Positions 32,863 to 44,600 of a stretch of DNA of 64,000 bases are shown here, piece after piece. Position 1 is the stretch's first letter; every line of letters starts with the position of its first letter. The stretch is taken from positions 12,152 through 76,151 of the IMG/VR virus record IMGVR_UViG_3300028388_001496. The stretch is one strand, 5' to 3'. The notes under the pieces are model-generated. The model did no database searches, was not told the origin of the DNA, and saw only the letters and a program-made list of their open reading frames with translations. The position numbers were made by a program, and so were the translations under genes. This DNA comes from a virus.

Positions 32863-35609
32863 TGTTTCCAAAGTTTTCATACAGTAACGCTAAGTTACAG
32901 GATTTCGGTGCCCCTATTAATATACTAGGTAAAGCTCTTGATGAAAGAGAAAAACGTGCTGAGTATGTTATAGATGCTACTGAAAAATATAAACAGGCTC
33001 TTGCTAGTATGCCTGTTACTGCTGCTGATCAACCTAAATTAAAAGAGGCTCAAGATTATTTAGGTAATGTTGTTGGAGAGTATGCAGAAGGAGAAAGCTA
33101 TGCAGATAAATATTTAGATACAAAACGACTTGCTAGTGATTTAGAAAGTCGTTTCGGTCTTTCTGCTATGCAACAACAGTATAAACAACAACAGGCTTAT
33201 ATTACTGATTTAAAAGAAAGGTATAAGCAAGGAGATATTAGTGCTGGTGATATGGATCGAGCTATTGCTGAGACTCAATACTTAAATCGTAAGGGTGTTG
33301 AAAAAGGTGAGGCTGGTTGGAGATCTACATTTAGTGGTAGAAGAGTACTTAACAAATTTGATGCTGCTAAAGAAGCTGAAGATTTTATTAAAGGTATTAA
33401 AGCTAGTACTATTATTGATCCTGATACGGGTGCTACTTATCACTATAGTCAAGATGTTCAAGGATATATTAATGCTGATACTGGTGATGCTGTATCAGCA
33501 GATAGAGTAGCTAGTGCTGCCAGAGGATATTTAATGCAGAATCCTGATTTTCTTGATAAAGTTCAAGATGACGTTTATTACGAACTTAATGCTATGTTGC
33601 GTGATCCTGAAACAGGTAGACGTCGTGATATGACTGCTGAAGATTTTCAAGCATTAACTGGAGTCAGTGTATCTAAAGCATTAGGTGATGAATTTGGTGG
33701 CAAAAGTATAGAAGAATTACAAGAGGAAGGAGTTGATCTTGAAACTTTATATGGAAGACTAAGAGCTGAAAAAGAAGTAAATAATGCTATTGCTCCTGTA
33801 GTAGGTAAAAATGCATATGCACAACTTCGTCGTACTCACTTAACTGATTTTGTTTTCCGTCACGGGTTAACTAATTCTGGAAAAGATAAAACTGACCCAG
33901 TTGTAGCTCATTCTTATCTTGAAGCTTTTCATACAGAGGATCGTTATAATAGTGAAGATCTTGCACTTGCTGGTCAAAATAGAGTTCAAGCACAAGACAG
34001 AATCAAATTTATCGAAGAAAACATTGATAATGTAGATTCTTTAGACCCCGAAACAGGCAAATCTTATAAGCAAGAACTCATAGACCTTAGAGATGTTGTA
34101 GAAAGAACTACTGAAAATATTGATAAAGTTCTTGAATATTCTCCTACTGCTCAAAAACTAATTACCAAAGCTGTTCAAAACGAGGGAGAACCTTATGATG
34201 TAAGTTTAAATTCAGGTTCTATTGATGGACTTGATATTAACAAAGGTCAAATGATGGATCTTGTTAATATCGCTATGAGTCGTGATCTTGAGTACGAAGA
34301 TTTATCTCCTTTTATCGGCCTTGAAGAAGATACGCAAGAAGGAGCGTTAATGGAAGATACACCTAAAGCAAATGCTATAAGTGCATTAAAACACAAAGTA
34401 GAGCGTGTAGCTTCTGAAATTGAAGATAATATTGAAGATGAAGATATAGTTTATAATAGAACTTATCATTATTTGAATCTTAATGAATTATCTGCTGAAG
34501 AACGTAGATCAAACAGTTATCATCAACTTGTTAGACAAGTTAAAAATATTCCAGAACAAAGTAGTAACTTCCATACGACATTTAAACCCGTTGGCGATGG
34601 TAGAGCTTTAGCTGAATCCATAGCTGATGAATTTAATGTAGAAGATGGAGATACTATCCAATGGGATAAAGCCGTAATTACTCCTCTATTTGATAATCGT
34701 AAAGATGAGGATGGAAACTATAAACCTCTTTACGGTATAAAAGTTCCTATTAAAAGAAAAGATAAAGACAGTGAAGAAGCTAAAATGGCAACTGTAACTG
34801 CACACGGAAGTGATCCTAATAGAGATGCTAGATATATAGATGCTATGCAAGATTTGTATCGTAAATATAGAAGTATTCCAAATCCTAATGCTACACAAAC
34901 AAATGTATTAGAAGGTCTTGCTGTAAATCTATTTAATCTTACACCAGCAGGAAGGGAGTTTGATATGTACGATTTGAGAGGGGCTAAAAATCGTCAAGTA
35001 TTTGATATACCCTTAGATGATGAAGGATTAAGAGCAGATATTCAAGTCTTTACAAAAGGTTCTCCAGATAATAAGAAATACTATCTTATCGAGCCTAACA
35101 AAAAGGATAGAATGGGTAATCATATGTTCTATGCTGCTAATCAATATGGAGATATTAGCACTTATACTGCTGCTCAAATTCAAAGCAGCTCTGATCTTAC
35201 TTCTATAGGTGCAAATACTCCTACAGGATTAAAGAAACAAATTGCTAATATGTGGGCACAAACTCGTCCTCAATATAGAGTCGATACTTCTCAACTAGTA
35301 GATGCTAAAGGCATTTTTGGTAATGATATTAAAGATGAATCTGTAGATACCAGAGTTACTCCTAAAGCTGCTGACAGTTTAAGAATAATGAAGAGTAGAT
35401 ATAGCGATTTAATATTAACTGACGGACTAAGAGAAGAAGGAGTTAGTTATGGTGCCAAAGACTCAATACATAAAGAAGCAAATGCTGTAGATTTAAGAGA
35501 TACTCCTGGAGCTAGAGAATTAGCACAAGAATCTCCTGAGAGTCTAAATTCTATGGGTATCGAAGAAATAAGCTTTCATAATAACCATTTTCACGTTGTA
35601 TTCAAATGA
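32862..35609 (+). CDS. Virion ejection protein with C-terminal M15-like peptidoglycan peptidase
   Basis: A 915-residue protein. Residues 1-840 are helical, charged and partly coiled-coil (YKQQQAYITDLKERYKQGD), typical of proteins stored in the capsid and injected. The last 75 residues carry the zinc-site order of M15 DD-peptidases: His870 and Asp877 (HKEANAVD, spacing H-x6-D) and His909 or His911 in HNNHFHVVF. DGLREEG at about 854-860 matches the strand before the site. I infer local cleavage of peptidoglycan cross-links during DNA entry. The peptidase at the extreme C-terminus may be the first part to reach the wall. The stop codon overlaps the start of the giant ORF by ATGA, suggesting coupled, equal synthesis. 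Confidence 0.7.
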   Translation: MFPKFSYSNAKLQDFGAPINILGKALDEREKRAEYVIDATEKYKQALASMPVTAADQPKLKEAQDYLGNVVGEYAEGESYADKYLDTKRLASDLESRFGLSAMQQQYKQQQAYITDLKERYKQGDISAGDMDRAIAETQYLNRKGVEKGEAGWRSTFSGRRVLNKFDAAKEAEDFIKGIKASTIIDPDTGATYHYSQDVQGYINADTGDAVSADRVASAARGYLMQNPDFLDKVQDDVYYELNAMLRDPETGRRRDMTAEDFQALTGVSVSKALGDEFGGKSIEELQEEGVDLETLYGRLRAEKEVNNAIAPVVGKNAYAQLRRTHLTDFVFRHGLTNSGKDKTDPVVAHSYLEAFHTEDRYNSEDLALAGQNRVQAQDRIKFIEENIDNVDSLDPETGKSYKQELIDLRDVVERTTENIDKVLEYSPTAQKLITKAVQNEGEPYDVSLNSGSIDGLDINKGQMMDLVNIAMSRDLEYEDLSPFIGLEEDTQEGALMEDTPKANAISALKHKVERVASEIEDNIEDEDIVYNRTYHYLNLNELSAEERRSNSYHQLVRQVKNIPEQSSNFHTTFKPVGDGRALAESIADEFNVEDGDTIQWDKAVITPLFDNRKDEDGNYKPLYGIKVPIKRKDKDSEEAKMATVTAHGSDPNRDARYIDAMQDLYRKYRSIPNPNATQTNVLEGLAVNLFNLTPAGREFDMYDLRGAKNRQVFDIPLDDEGLRADIQVFTKGSPDNKKYYLIEPNKKDRMGNHMFYAANQYGDISTYTAAQIQSSSDLTSIGANTPTGLKKQIANMWAQTRPQYRVDTSQLVDAKGIFGNDIKDESVDTRVTPKAADSLRIMKSRYSDLILTDGLREEGVSYGAKDSIHKEANAVDLRDTPGARELAQESPESLNSMGIEEISFHNNHFHVVFK

Positions 35610-38600
35610 GAAAGAGCATTGGAGAATTAATGAAAAACCAGAATACGAATCCTACTCCTGACCCTAAAGAGGGTAGGAGTATTGGAGCTTCTGGAGCTAA
35701 GTTAAGCAGACCGTTTAGTGAAGGTGATGAAACTTATGTTGAAACCGAAGCTTATAAGCCTTATTTAGGTGCCCCTAAAGGTGCTTCTGCTTTTAACTTT
35801 GACATGGATTATGAAAGAGCTAGAGCATTAGGTCAATCTAACTGGGAACAAGCTGGTAATGCAGTAGCTAGATTACTCCCTAATACTATTCTAGAAATTG
35901 CTAATCAGGTAGGTGCTACTCTTGATTTAGAGGATTATGCCAATGCTGATGGTGAGATAGGTAACTGGTTGAGCAAGTGGGCATTGGAGCGTCAGCAAGA
36001 TATTAATGAAGCATTACCTATATATAGAGAACAACCTGATCGTGCTTTAGATGTTGGAGATTTTGCATGGTGGATGGAGAACGGTTCTGAGTTAGTTAAA
36101 TCTGCTACTGCTTTTGTTGCTCTTGGTTATGGTGTAGGAGTTGGTTTAGGTTCTTTAGGTACTTTATCAAAAGGTACAAGAGCTGTAAAATGGTTAGAAA
36201 GTATTGCTGGAGTTGATAACGTAGCTAAAGGAGCACAAGCAGCTGGAGCACTTACTAATGCTTATATTCTTAACCATGCTGAAGGATATGGAATAGCTGT
36301 AAATGTTTTTGATGAAACTTATAAAGAAGCTCTTCAAAAATATTCTAATACACCTGATGTAAGTCCTGAAGAAGCTGATAGACTAGCTCGTAGAGATGCT
36401 GCTCGTAAAGGTGAAAATGCTTTAAATCTTAATAAAGCTAATATAGCTCTTAACTTATCTAGTGCGGCTATGTTCCTGAAAGCTCCGATGCTTACAAGAC
36501 ATATCCTGAAAAAGCCTAATCTTCTCAGAAGTCTTAAACGCACAGGAGTTGAAGGGTTACAGGAATCTGCTGAAGAAACTATTAACCTTATCGCAGAAAA
36601 ACGTGCTTTGGCTGATGATTTCTCTTTATCGGCTATGATTGACGATGCTTTCACTAGAGAAGGTGCTGAAGCTGCATTTTTAGGTTTTCTTGGTGGTGCC
36701 GGTCAAACAGGAATGACCCTGGCAGGCCGTGATTTAAAAATACGCAGAGATAGTGAAGGTAACAGGGTAAGTGATAATCAACTCTTACGGGATCGTCTGT
36801 CTACTCAAGAGGAACAAATGGCAAAGTGGGATGCTATGAGTAAAGCAGAGAAAATATCGTCTGTTACGGATGCTTTTCTCAATCTTAACGAACAGGCTAA
36901 AGCGTTCCAAGCATACGAGGCCGTTAAAGATAGTGATCCAGTAAAAGCTGAACAGATTGCTAATAAAATATTTGCTAATCAAGTTTATGCTGCATTTAAT
37001 ACTGGTACTACAGAGAGATTTGAGCAAATTTTCGATGAGATTTCAAAGTTAGATGAAGACCAAGCTAAAGCAAAAGGACTTGATCCTAAAACTTATAAGC
37101 AAAAAGCTACTGAAGCTAAAGAAACAATTAAAAGTCTAGAGAAACCTTTTGTAGAATCTAGAGGTTATCTTAATGCAAATAAAGTATATGGTAATCAAGC
37201 TGAATTAGCTTATTACAGGAGAGAAGAAGATAAGTTAAAAAAAGAACAAGAAAATCTTCTTAATAGTATTATTCAGTATGGTGCAGATCGTAAATTAGAT
37301 ATGACTGCTGAGAGTGTTGAGAACTGGAAAGGTGTTCAAGACCTTCCTGAATATGCTCAATACACAGCTAATAAAGCTGCTTTAAATGTTATTGAAGATC
37401 GTAAAAAGTTTCTTGTTGATGAGTATGCTGAGATTACATCCAGAAAATATCAAAATAAACTTAAAGAGGATGATAGAGAAAGGATAAATAATCTTAAAAG
37501 TGAAGAAGAAAATCAAAAAGGAGCTACAGCTAAAGCAAATACTGTTGCAAAATCTAAAAATGTTAAAAAGAGCATTAAGAAAAAGCAAGAGGCGACTCCG
37601 CCTGTGGAGCCGACTACAGTTGCTGAAGAACCTGCTTCGATAGCTCAAGTAGATTTTGGTCCAGGAGCTGAACAAGCTACTGAAGCTGCTAATAAAGTAC
37701 TAGCAGATAAACGTACTAAAGTTGATACTAAAATTCAACAACTTGAAACCTTTAGAAATAAAGTTAATGAAAGTAGTGATGAGGTATTAAAAAATAAAGT
37801 TAATATCCAAGTTGCTCAAGCTATTAGAGTTCTAAAAGCTGAAAAAACTCAACAAGAACTTAAATCAAAAGAAGAGGATCAAAATAACAGTGCTATTGAG
37901 GGTATAGCTACAGATCTTGCTAATGATTTTGAAGAAGACTTTTCTCCAGCTAGTGAAAATTTAGAAAAACAAAGAAGTCGTATTAATAAAATGCTCGATT
38001 TGCTGGGTTCTATCGAGGCTACTGGTACAGACATTACTAATTTTCAAGAAGTTGGTACGAAAATAAAAGGAGTACTGGGTGAGGATCGTTTTATTCGTTA
38101 CTATCAACAGTTTCAAGACCTATATAATATTGCTGTACCAGAAGGTAAAAATAATCAACCCTATGAAGAACTTTTCTTAGACCCTGCACAAGAAAGAGAA
38201 ATTTTAGCTAATGACAGGAGTATTGCTCAAGCAGCTTTACCAGCTCAAGTTTTTAAACTTACTGAACAGGAGCTTTTAGAAGAAATTGACAAGGGTTATA
38301 CCAAAATCCTGGAAGATCAGGGTTACAAGAGATATAAAAAAGAAAATGCTACAGAAGAAGGTAAACGACTTGATGTTGCCCACAATACAGTAGCTCACAA
38401 GGACAAAGATTACCGATATACCGCAAAAAGCAGTAAAACGGATAGGTTCAATGTACTCAATTTTACTTTAGGTAAAACTGATCTTAATACTTATTTTACT
38501 AAAAATGCTGATGAAGCAGTATTAGATTTTGATAAGATTAATGTAGGTAGTAAAGTTACTTTTAAAGTTGTACCAGAAGTTGTGTATGACGATGGTACAG

Positions 38601-41600
38601 TTGTAAGGAGAAGATTTATTGAATGGGAAAAAGGTCATAGAGTTGATGGTGCTGATATAGTTAGGGATGATTTATCGACAATAGATGATGAATTTCTTGG
38701 TGATATTGTCGATCAAGCAAAATCAGCAAAAATAGTAAAAATTAACGGAGAAAATGAAAGAGGAGTAAGTGCTGACATAAGAGTTGTAACTGATGATGGT
38801 GCTCAAACTTTTACTGTTTTTCTAAAAAGTAATAGAAAAGAATTTGTAGAAAAAGTTAAAGACGGTAATGTACAAGTTCTGCCTATGGTAACAGATGCTC
38901 CTATTGCTATGTTCTGGAAAGGACGTAGAATTAATGGTGCTTATTTACACCTGCCTGAATGGATTCGTCCTGATAACGTAAGAGGAGTTGAACAAAGTGT
39001 AGAAGAACAAAAAGCAAGACTTACTGCAATTCGTGATGCTGTTATTCGTAATGGAGAAATTACATTTGAAATTACTGAAAGAGGAGATGGATTTCCATTA
39101 GTAGATCCTAATGGCATTAAAAATAAAACATCTGCTGCTATGCCAGAAGCAACGCTTGCAGTAGGTAAAGATGGTTATTTTAAAAAGGGTATTAATAGCC
39201 ATGAAGTAATTAATAAATATATTCCTGCTGATGGTTGGTTGTATGGTATATTCCCTGTAAATAAAAATAAAAACTGGGCTACTCCATTAAAACCTTCTTC
39301 GTTAGAAGAGCATCCTGATTATGTTAGTACTTTAACTCAAGTTTTACAAGCTCATTTAATTGGTGCTGAAACTAAATTAGTTAAAGACATTCGTGATGAG
39401 CTAAGTATCGACATTCTTACTTTACCTGGCCTCAAACAGTTTTTTGACTTGTTTGTTTATACTAGCCAGAAGAAGGATAATAATGATGATTTTAAAGCTA
39501 GAGTTGATAGTATTAGAGATGAAGAAGCTTTAATAGAATTTACTGACTATACTATTAGGTTTTCCAGAGGTAATAATAATGGTAATACTACTGAAACATT
39601 AAGTTCTGAGCGTATTAGAACTATGAATGTTCCTGCTTCTGAAAGAGTTATTACTAAAGCAGTAAAAAATCTACAAAAGGTTCTTTATAATCGTTCTATA
39701 AATCCAGTTGCTAACAGGTTTGGTAAAAAAGATTTTAAACTTCCAATTATACGAAATGGTGAACTTAAAGTACAGACTTATGATTCCTATGATAATTTTA
39801 TCAAAGATCATAGCTATACTGCTAATTACAGCTATACCTTACCTAGCGGTAAAACTATATACACTGCTCAAAGTACTCTTAGATTTGATGAAACAAGAGT
39901 TATTAAACCTGAAGTACCAACTGAGTTAGAAACAGTAGAAGAGCCTATAGAATCTGCTCAAGAATCTGAAGAAGATTTTGATCTTCTTGCAGGTTTTGAA
40001 GAAGATTTTGCTCCAAAGTCTTTGTCAAGACAACAAAGAAGAACTATTAAAAGAACTACTCCTGATGAATTAGATATTAAAGGAGTAAGTGTCAGAATAC
40101 AAGAAGCTATTATAAATCATTTAGTAGCTGAAGTTGTAACTAGGTATGCTAAAAAAGGAGATCTTAATGCATTTACTTATTTAGATATTTTTAGAAAGAA
40201 TAAGCTAAGTACTTTTAGGAAAATGTATGAGGAGGCTATTGAAAATGCTAAATCAGATAACCTTAAAAAGCAACTTAAAAGTAAGCTTAATATTGTTAAT
40301 TCTTTAGATGAGAATTATAACAAGATTTTAGCTATGACCGTTGAACGGTTACAGCGTGTTAACGGTTTAGTTTTGGATGGTCGTACCATTCGTAAAATAA
40401 CTAAAGACATTAAGGAGGATAATCTTGATTTTGAAGAAAAGGTAAATGATGATGGAGAGGTAAGACAAGAAAACTGGCAGACTAACATATTCAAAACTGA
40501 TTACAGAGAAAAAGTAAGTGCCGAAGTTAAAAACTTACTTACTGGAATTAAGAAAATAAAAGAGGACGGTTCTGTTGAAAAAACTGTCTTTGGTTTAGAT
40601 GCTGTATTACCTTTTGATAGAGTATTTAATGATGTTACTGCTATTACTGCTTTTAGTAATAAAGGAGAAGATGCTATATCTGGACCTAATTTTGATAATC
40701 TAGTAAAGCTTATAGAAGATCAGGTAGAAAACAAGCCTTATTTGCAACAAGTTGTAGATACGCTTAGAGATGCTGATCCTCAAACTCAAAAGCAGTTTAC
40801 TAGAGTAATGAGTAAGCACTATACTCATCATATCTATGCCTTTAAAACAGAAGATGAAGACGGTGTTCCAAAAATTTTCTATTCTAATAGTGATAGAAAT
40901 TCCCTACAAAATGCTATTAGAGATCGTTGGGCTGCCAACTTAATGGCTAGTAAACTTGTTACTGTTAATGATAGAGGTACTCAACTTAAATTAAGAGCTT
41001 CTGAAGTTAATAAGCTTAGGAAGTTACAAAAAGAGATTGCTGATGATCCTAAAAACGAAGAAAACATTCCTAAACTTGTTAAATTATTTAATGATTTAGG
41101 TGTTGATGTTCCTACTAGGTTTGTTGAAAGAATTTTTAACAATCAATTTGTAATGAATGGACGAATTGTACCTACAAAAGAAGTTGTAGCAGGTTCTAGT
41201 GGATTCATTAAAAATTACCTAGATAGATTAGATGCTCTTAAAGGCAAAGATCTTCTAAAAGAAAAGCTCTATGAGAATTTTGGAGCTATGAATACTTTTA
41301 TTGAAGAAGCTGCTAAAGTCTATCCTAGTTACTATGCACACTCCTTTAAAGATGTTAGAGGAGAAAATTACTTTGGTTATTCTCAGAATAAGTTTATTGT
41401 AGATAGGATAAAACAACTTAAAACTGATCCTGATCTTATTGATCGTCTTCAAAAGCAACCTTTTACTCGTAAAAGTTGGATGCTTACTAAGTTGACTGAG
41501 AATAATAACGATGGAATGAATTACCTTCAATATAAAACTATTGATGGTATAAATGATGGTAGAGAAGGTTCTAAATACCATCAAATGACTACTCAAGAAC

Positions 41601-44600
41601 AAGAGTTGTTTAAAGTAGGTTTATTCTATTCAGAAAATAAATATAATAGAAGTGAGGATGAAAGATATATAGTAAATACTATGTATCCTACTTTATCTGA
41701 CAAAGAAACTGCATATTCACTTAGATTTTTAAGTAGAGATTTTACTAAGGGTGCTTTAAATGGCGACTTAAATATTCAATGGGCTAAAGCGTTATTCAAT
41801 AATATAGTAATGCCAGAGGCCAGGAGAAAGTACACTAAGCAAGTCAATCCTGAGAATTTTGAGTACTCAGGAATGAATGAAGGTAGTGATGTGTTTTTGT
41901 TGTTCCCAGAATTGAACATGGTAAAAGAAATGTTTGAAGAGGGTACTCACGTTATAAAAGACTTAGATACAGATAAAAAAGCCTATAACGCTGGTGTAGA
42001 AGCTTTCAAAAGAATTGTCGATAACCTTGCTAAAAAACGTCTTGATACGTTTAAAGGTCTAGGAATTGTTGAAACAGTAGAGGGTCAGAATAATGCTCCT
42101 AGTAAAGAAATCCTAACTATGGTACCTCGTAAAAAAGGTACTACTGCTCTACAGGAAGCATATAACTATGAGATCAATTACCTGTTGAGTAATATGGGTG
42201 TTTTTCAATTGTTTACGACTGATCCTGCAAACTACTTCAAATCAAAACATTGGAAAACTGTAGCTGAAAGAGTAGGTACAAGTACTCGTATGGCTACTCT
42301 TCCTTTTTATACTTTAGAAGATTTTCAAAAAGAGCATGATGATACCTTTGATAATATGGGTAAACGTCTTGCTGCTGATTCTGCTCCAGGTGAAGATATA
42401 CCTGGTAGTGATAGTGATTCATTTACTATTGCTCACGTTTCTGATACAGAAACAGAGTCTATGTTCATGGATTATTATAATTCTATACTTGATAAAGCTG
42501 ATGCAGATCAATATAAGAAAATGGCAGATACTGATGCTCAGGAATATACTACTATAGAAGAGCATCTAAAAATAATGGAAAGCCTTGGAGAGATAAGTAA
42601 TTCACAAAGAAGAAGTTTACTTATCAAAGAAGGTAAAGGTACTCTTACGGGAGAAGATTTAGATGTTATTCTTCAACCTATGAAGCCACGTTATGTAACT
42701 AACAAGTGGAATGGGCCGATAGAAAGAAGGATTTACATTAAGTCTTCCAGTTTCCCGTTAATAAAACAACTTACTAAGGGATTAGAGATAGATAAACTAC
42801 GCGAAGCTATGCATAAAGCTAAGATAGATCGTGTTGTTTATAATACTGCTTTTAAAGTAGGTGGAAATCTTGAAACTAGTGCTGTCTTTAATGGAGATGG
42901 AACTGCTGTTGATAAGCTTGTGGAAACTCTGAGCAGGGGTGAAATCTCTGGGTTACCTCGTACAGGCATGAAAATTCAACAGCAAGTTCCTCCCTCCATT
43001 CGACTTGGAGATGGTAAAAGTGATAAGAATTATATTACTAATCCAACTCAATTAGTAGCTCTTATTACTAGTATGTTTAGAGAAGAGGCTGCTTTTGATA
43101 TTTCTGGTAAGAAAAATGCTAAAGGTAAAGAAGTTCAAGATCGTTTGAATGAAAATTATCAAAAACTTTATCAATATAAGTTTGAAGAACTTAGAAAAGA
43201 ACTAGGATATGATCCTATTACTAATACTTTAAATACAGGTAGGCTTAGAAATATTCTTCAAGCTGAAGCTATAGAAAGAGATTATCCTTTATACGACTTA
43301 CTAGCTTTTGATATTACCGGCGAGGGAAAATTTCAAGTTCCTTTGTGGGCAACTGGTGTTTCTGCTAAGATTCAGAGTATGCTCAACTCCATTGTGTTCA
43401 ATCGGATGATCCGGCACCGCCCTAGAGGACAATCCTATGTACTTGGTAGTAATATGGGTTTCAAACCTGTAATTAAAGAAGGTACAGAAGCAGATGAAGT
43501 TATACAATCTGAAACAGGAATTGTATTCGATCAATCCTGGCTTAAAGAAAGTGGAGGAACATTACGCCCTATGCGTATTGAAAGAGGTGAAGTAAAGCCT
43601 GCTGAAGTTATTGCTCCATTTAGAATGTACGATAAGACTGGAAAGAGATTACAACTTTCTAAATATGTTGATGCAAATGGTAACATAGATACATCTAAAC
43701 TTGATCCTGAAGTTCTTGAAATGCTTGGATTTAGGATTCCAACTCAGGGTGTTAAATCTATGTCTTATATTAAAATTGTAGGATTTTTACCAGAAGCTTC
43801 TGGAGATTTATTATTAGCTCCTTCTGAATTTACTATTCAAATGGGTAGTGACTTTGATATTGATAAGCTTTACGCTTTAATGTATCATACAAACGTTACT
43901 GAAAATGGTAAAGTATCTGTTTATAAAGGAGGTAGTGTTTCTAAAACTATTGATAATGATAATCTAAGATTATATTTCTCAGTACTTAAAAGCAATAGTA
44001 CTTATGTACAAAAACAAATTGCTAGTCCTCTTGATTTTGGTCAACTTAAAGACTTAGCTGACGAAATTTATCCTATTGTAAAAGAGCAAGAAGATTATAT
44101 AGGAATTAGTGAAGGATACCAAGCTTATAAATACAATAACGCTAGAGCTGGTAAACTTGCTGTAGGTGTATTCAGTAATGATATGCGTCTTATGGCTAAC
44201 TTTGCAGATACAGGAGTTTATTGGAGAACTAAAAAAGGAAAGCAATTAAGTTTTAATATTGGTGGTGTTAGAAATACTCCTTTAAGTTATCCTAGAGCAC
44301 AGACTAAGCCTAAAGCTGCTGTAATTGAAGCTTTTCAATCTCTTGCTGTAGATAACGAAAACGAACAGGCATTACACAAACTTAATATTAATAATAGAAC
44401 CTTTGGATTTATTCGTGCTATGGCAATGAGTGGATTTGAAGAAGATATTATTAGTTATGTTCTTGCTCAACCTATTGTTATTGATTATGTAAACGAGTTA
44501 CTTAAAGGTGCAACTGAAAATGAAGCCAATTCTCGTGCTAGGGCACCGTTTGTAGTAGAAGAAGATCTTAAATGGACTCTTAATACTAATATTAGTAAAA

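Noticed and set aside
36334-36654. Antisense open frames opposite the large plus-strand genes
   Set aside because: They follow the codon pattern of the sense genes in shadow, have no plausible start context and no recognisable domains.
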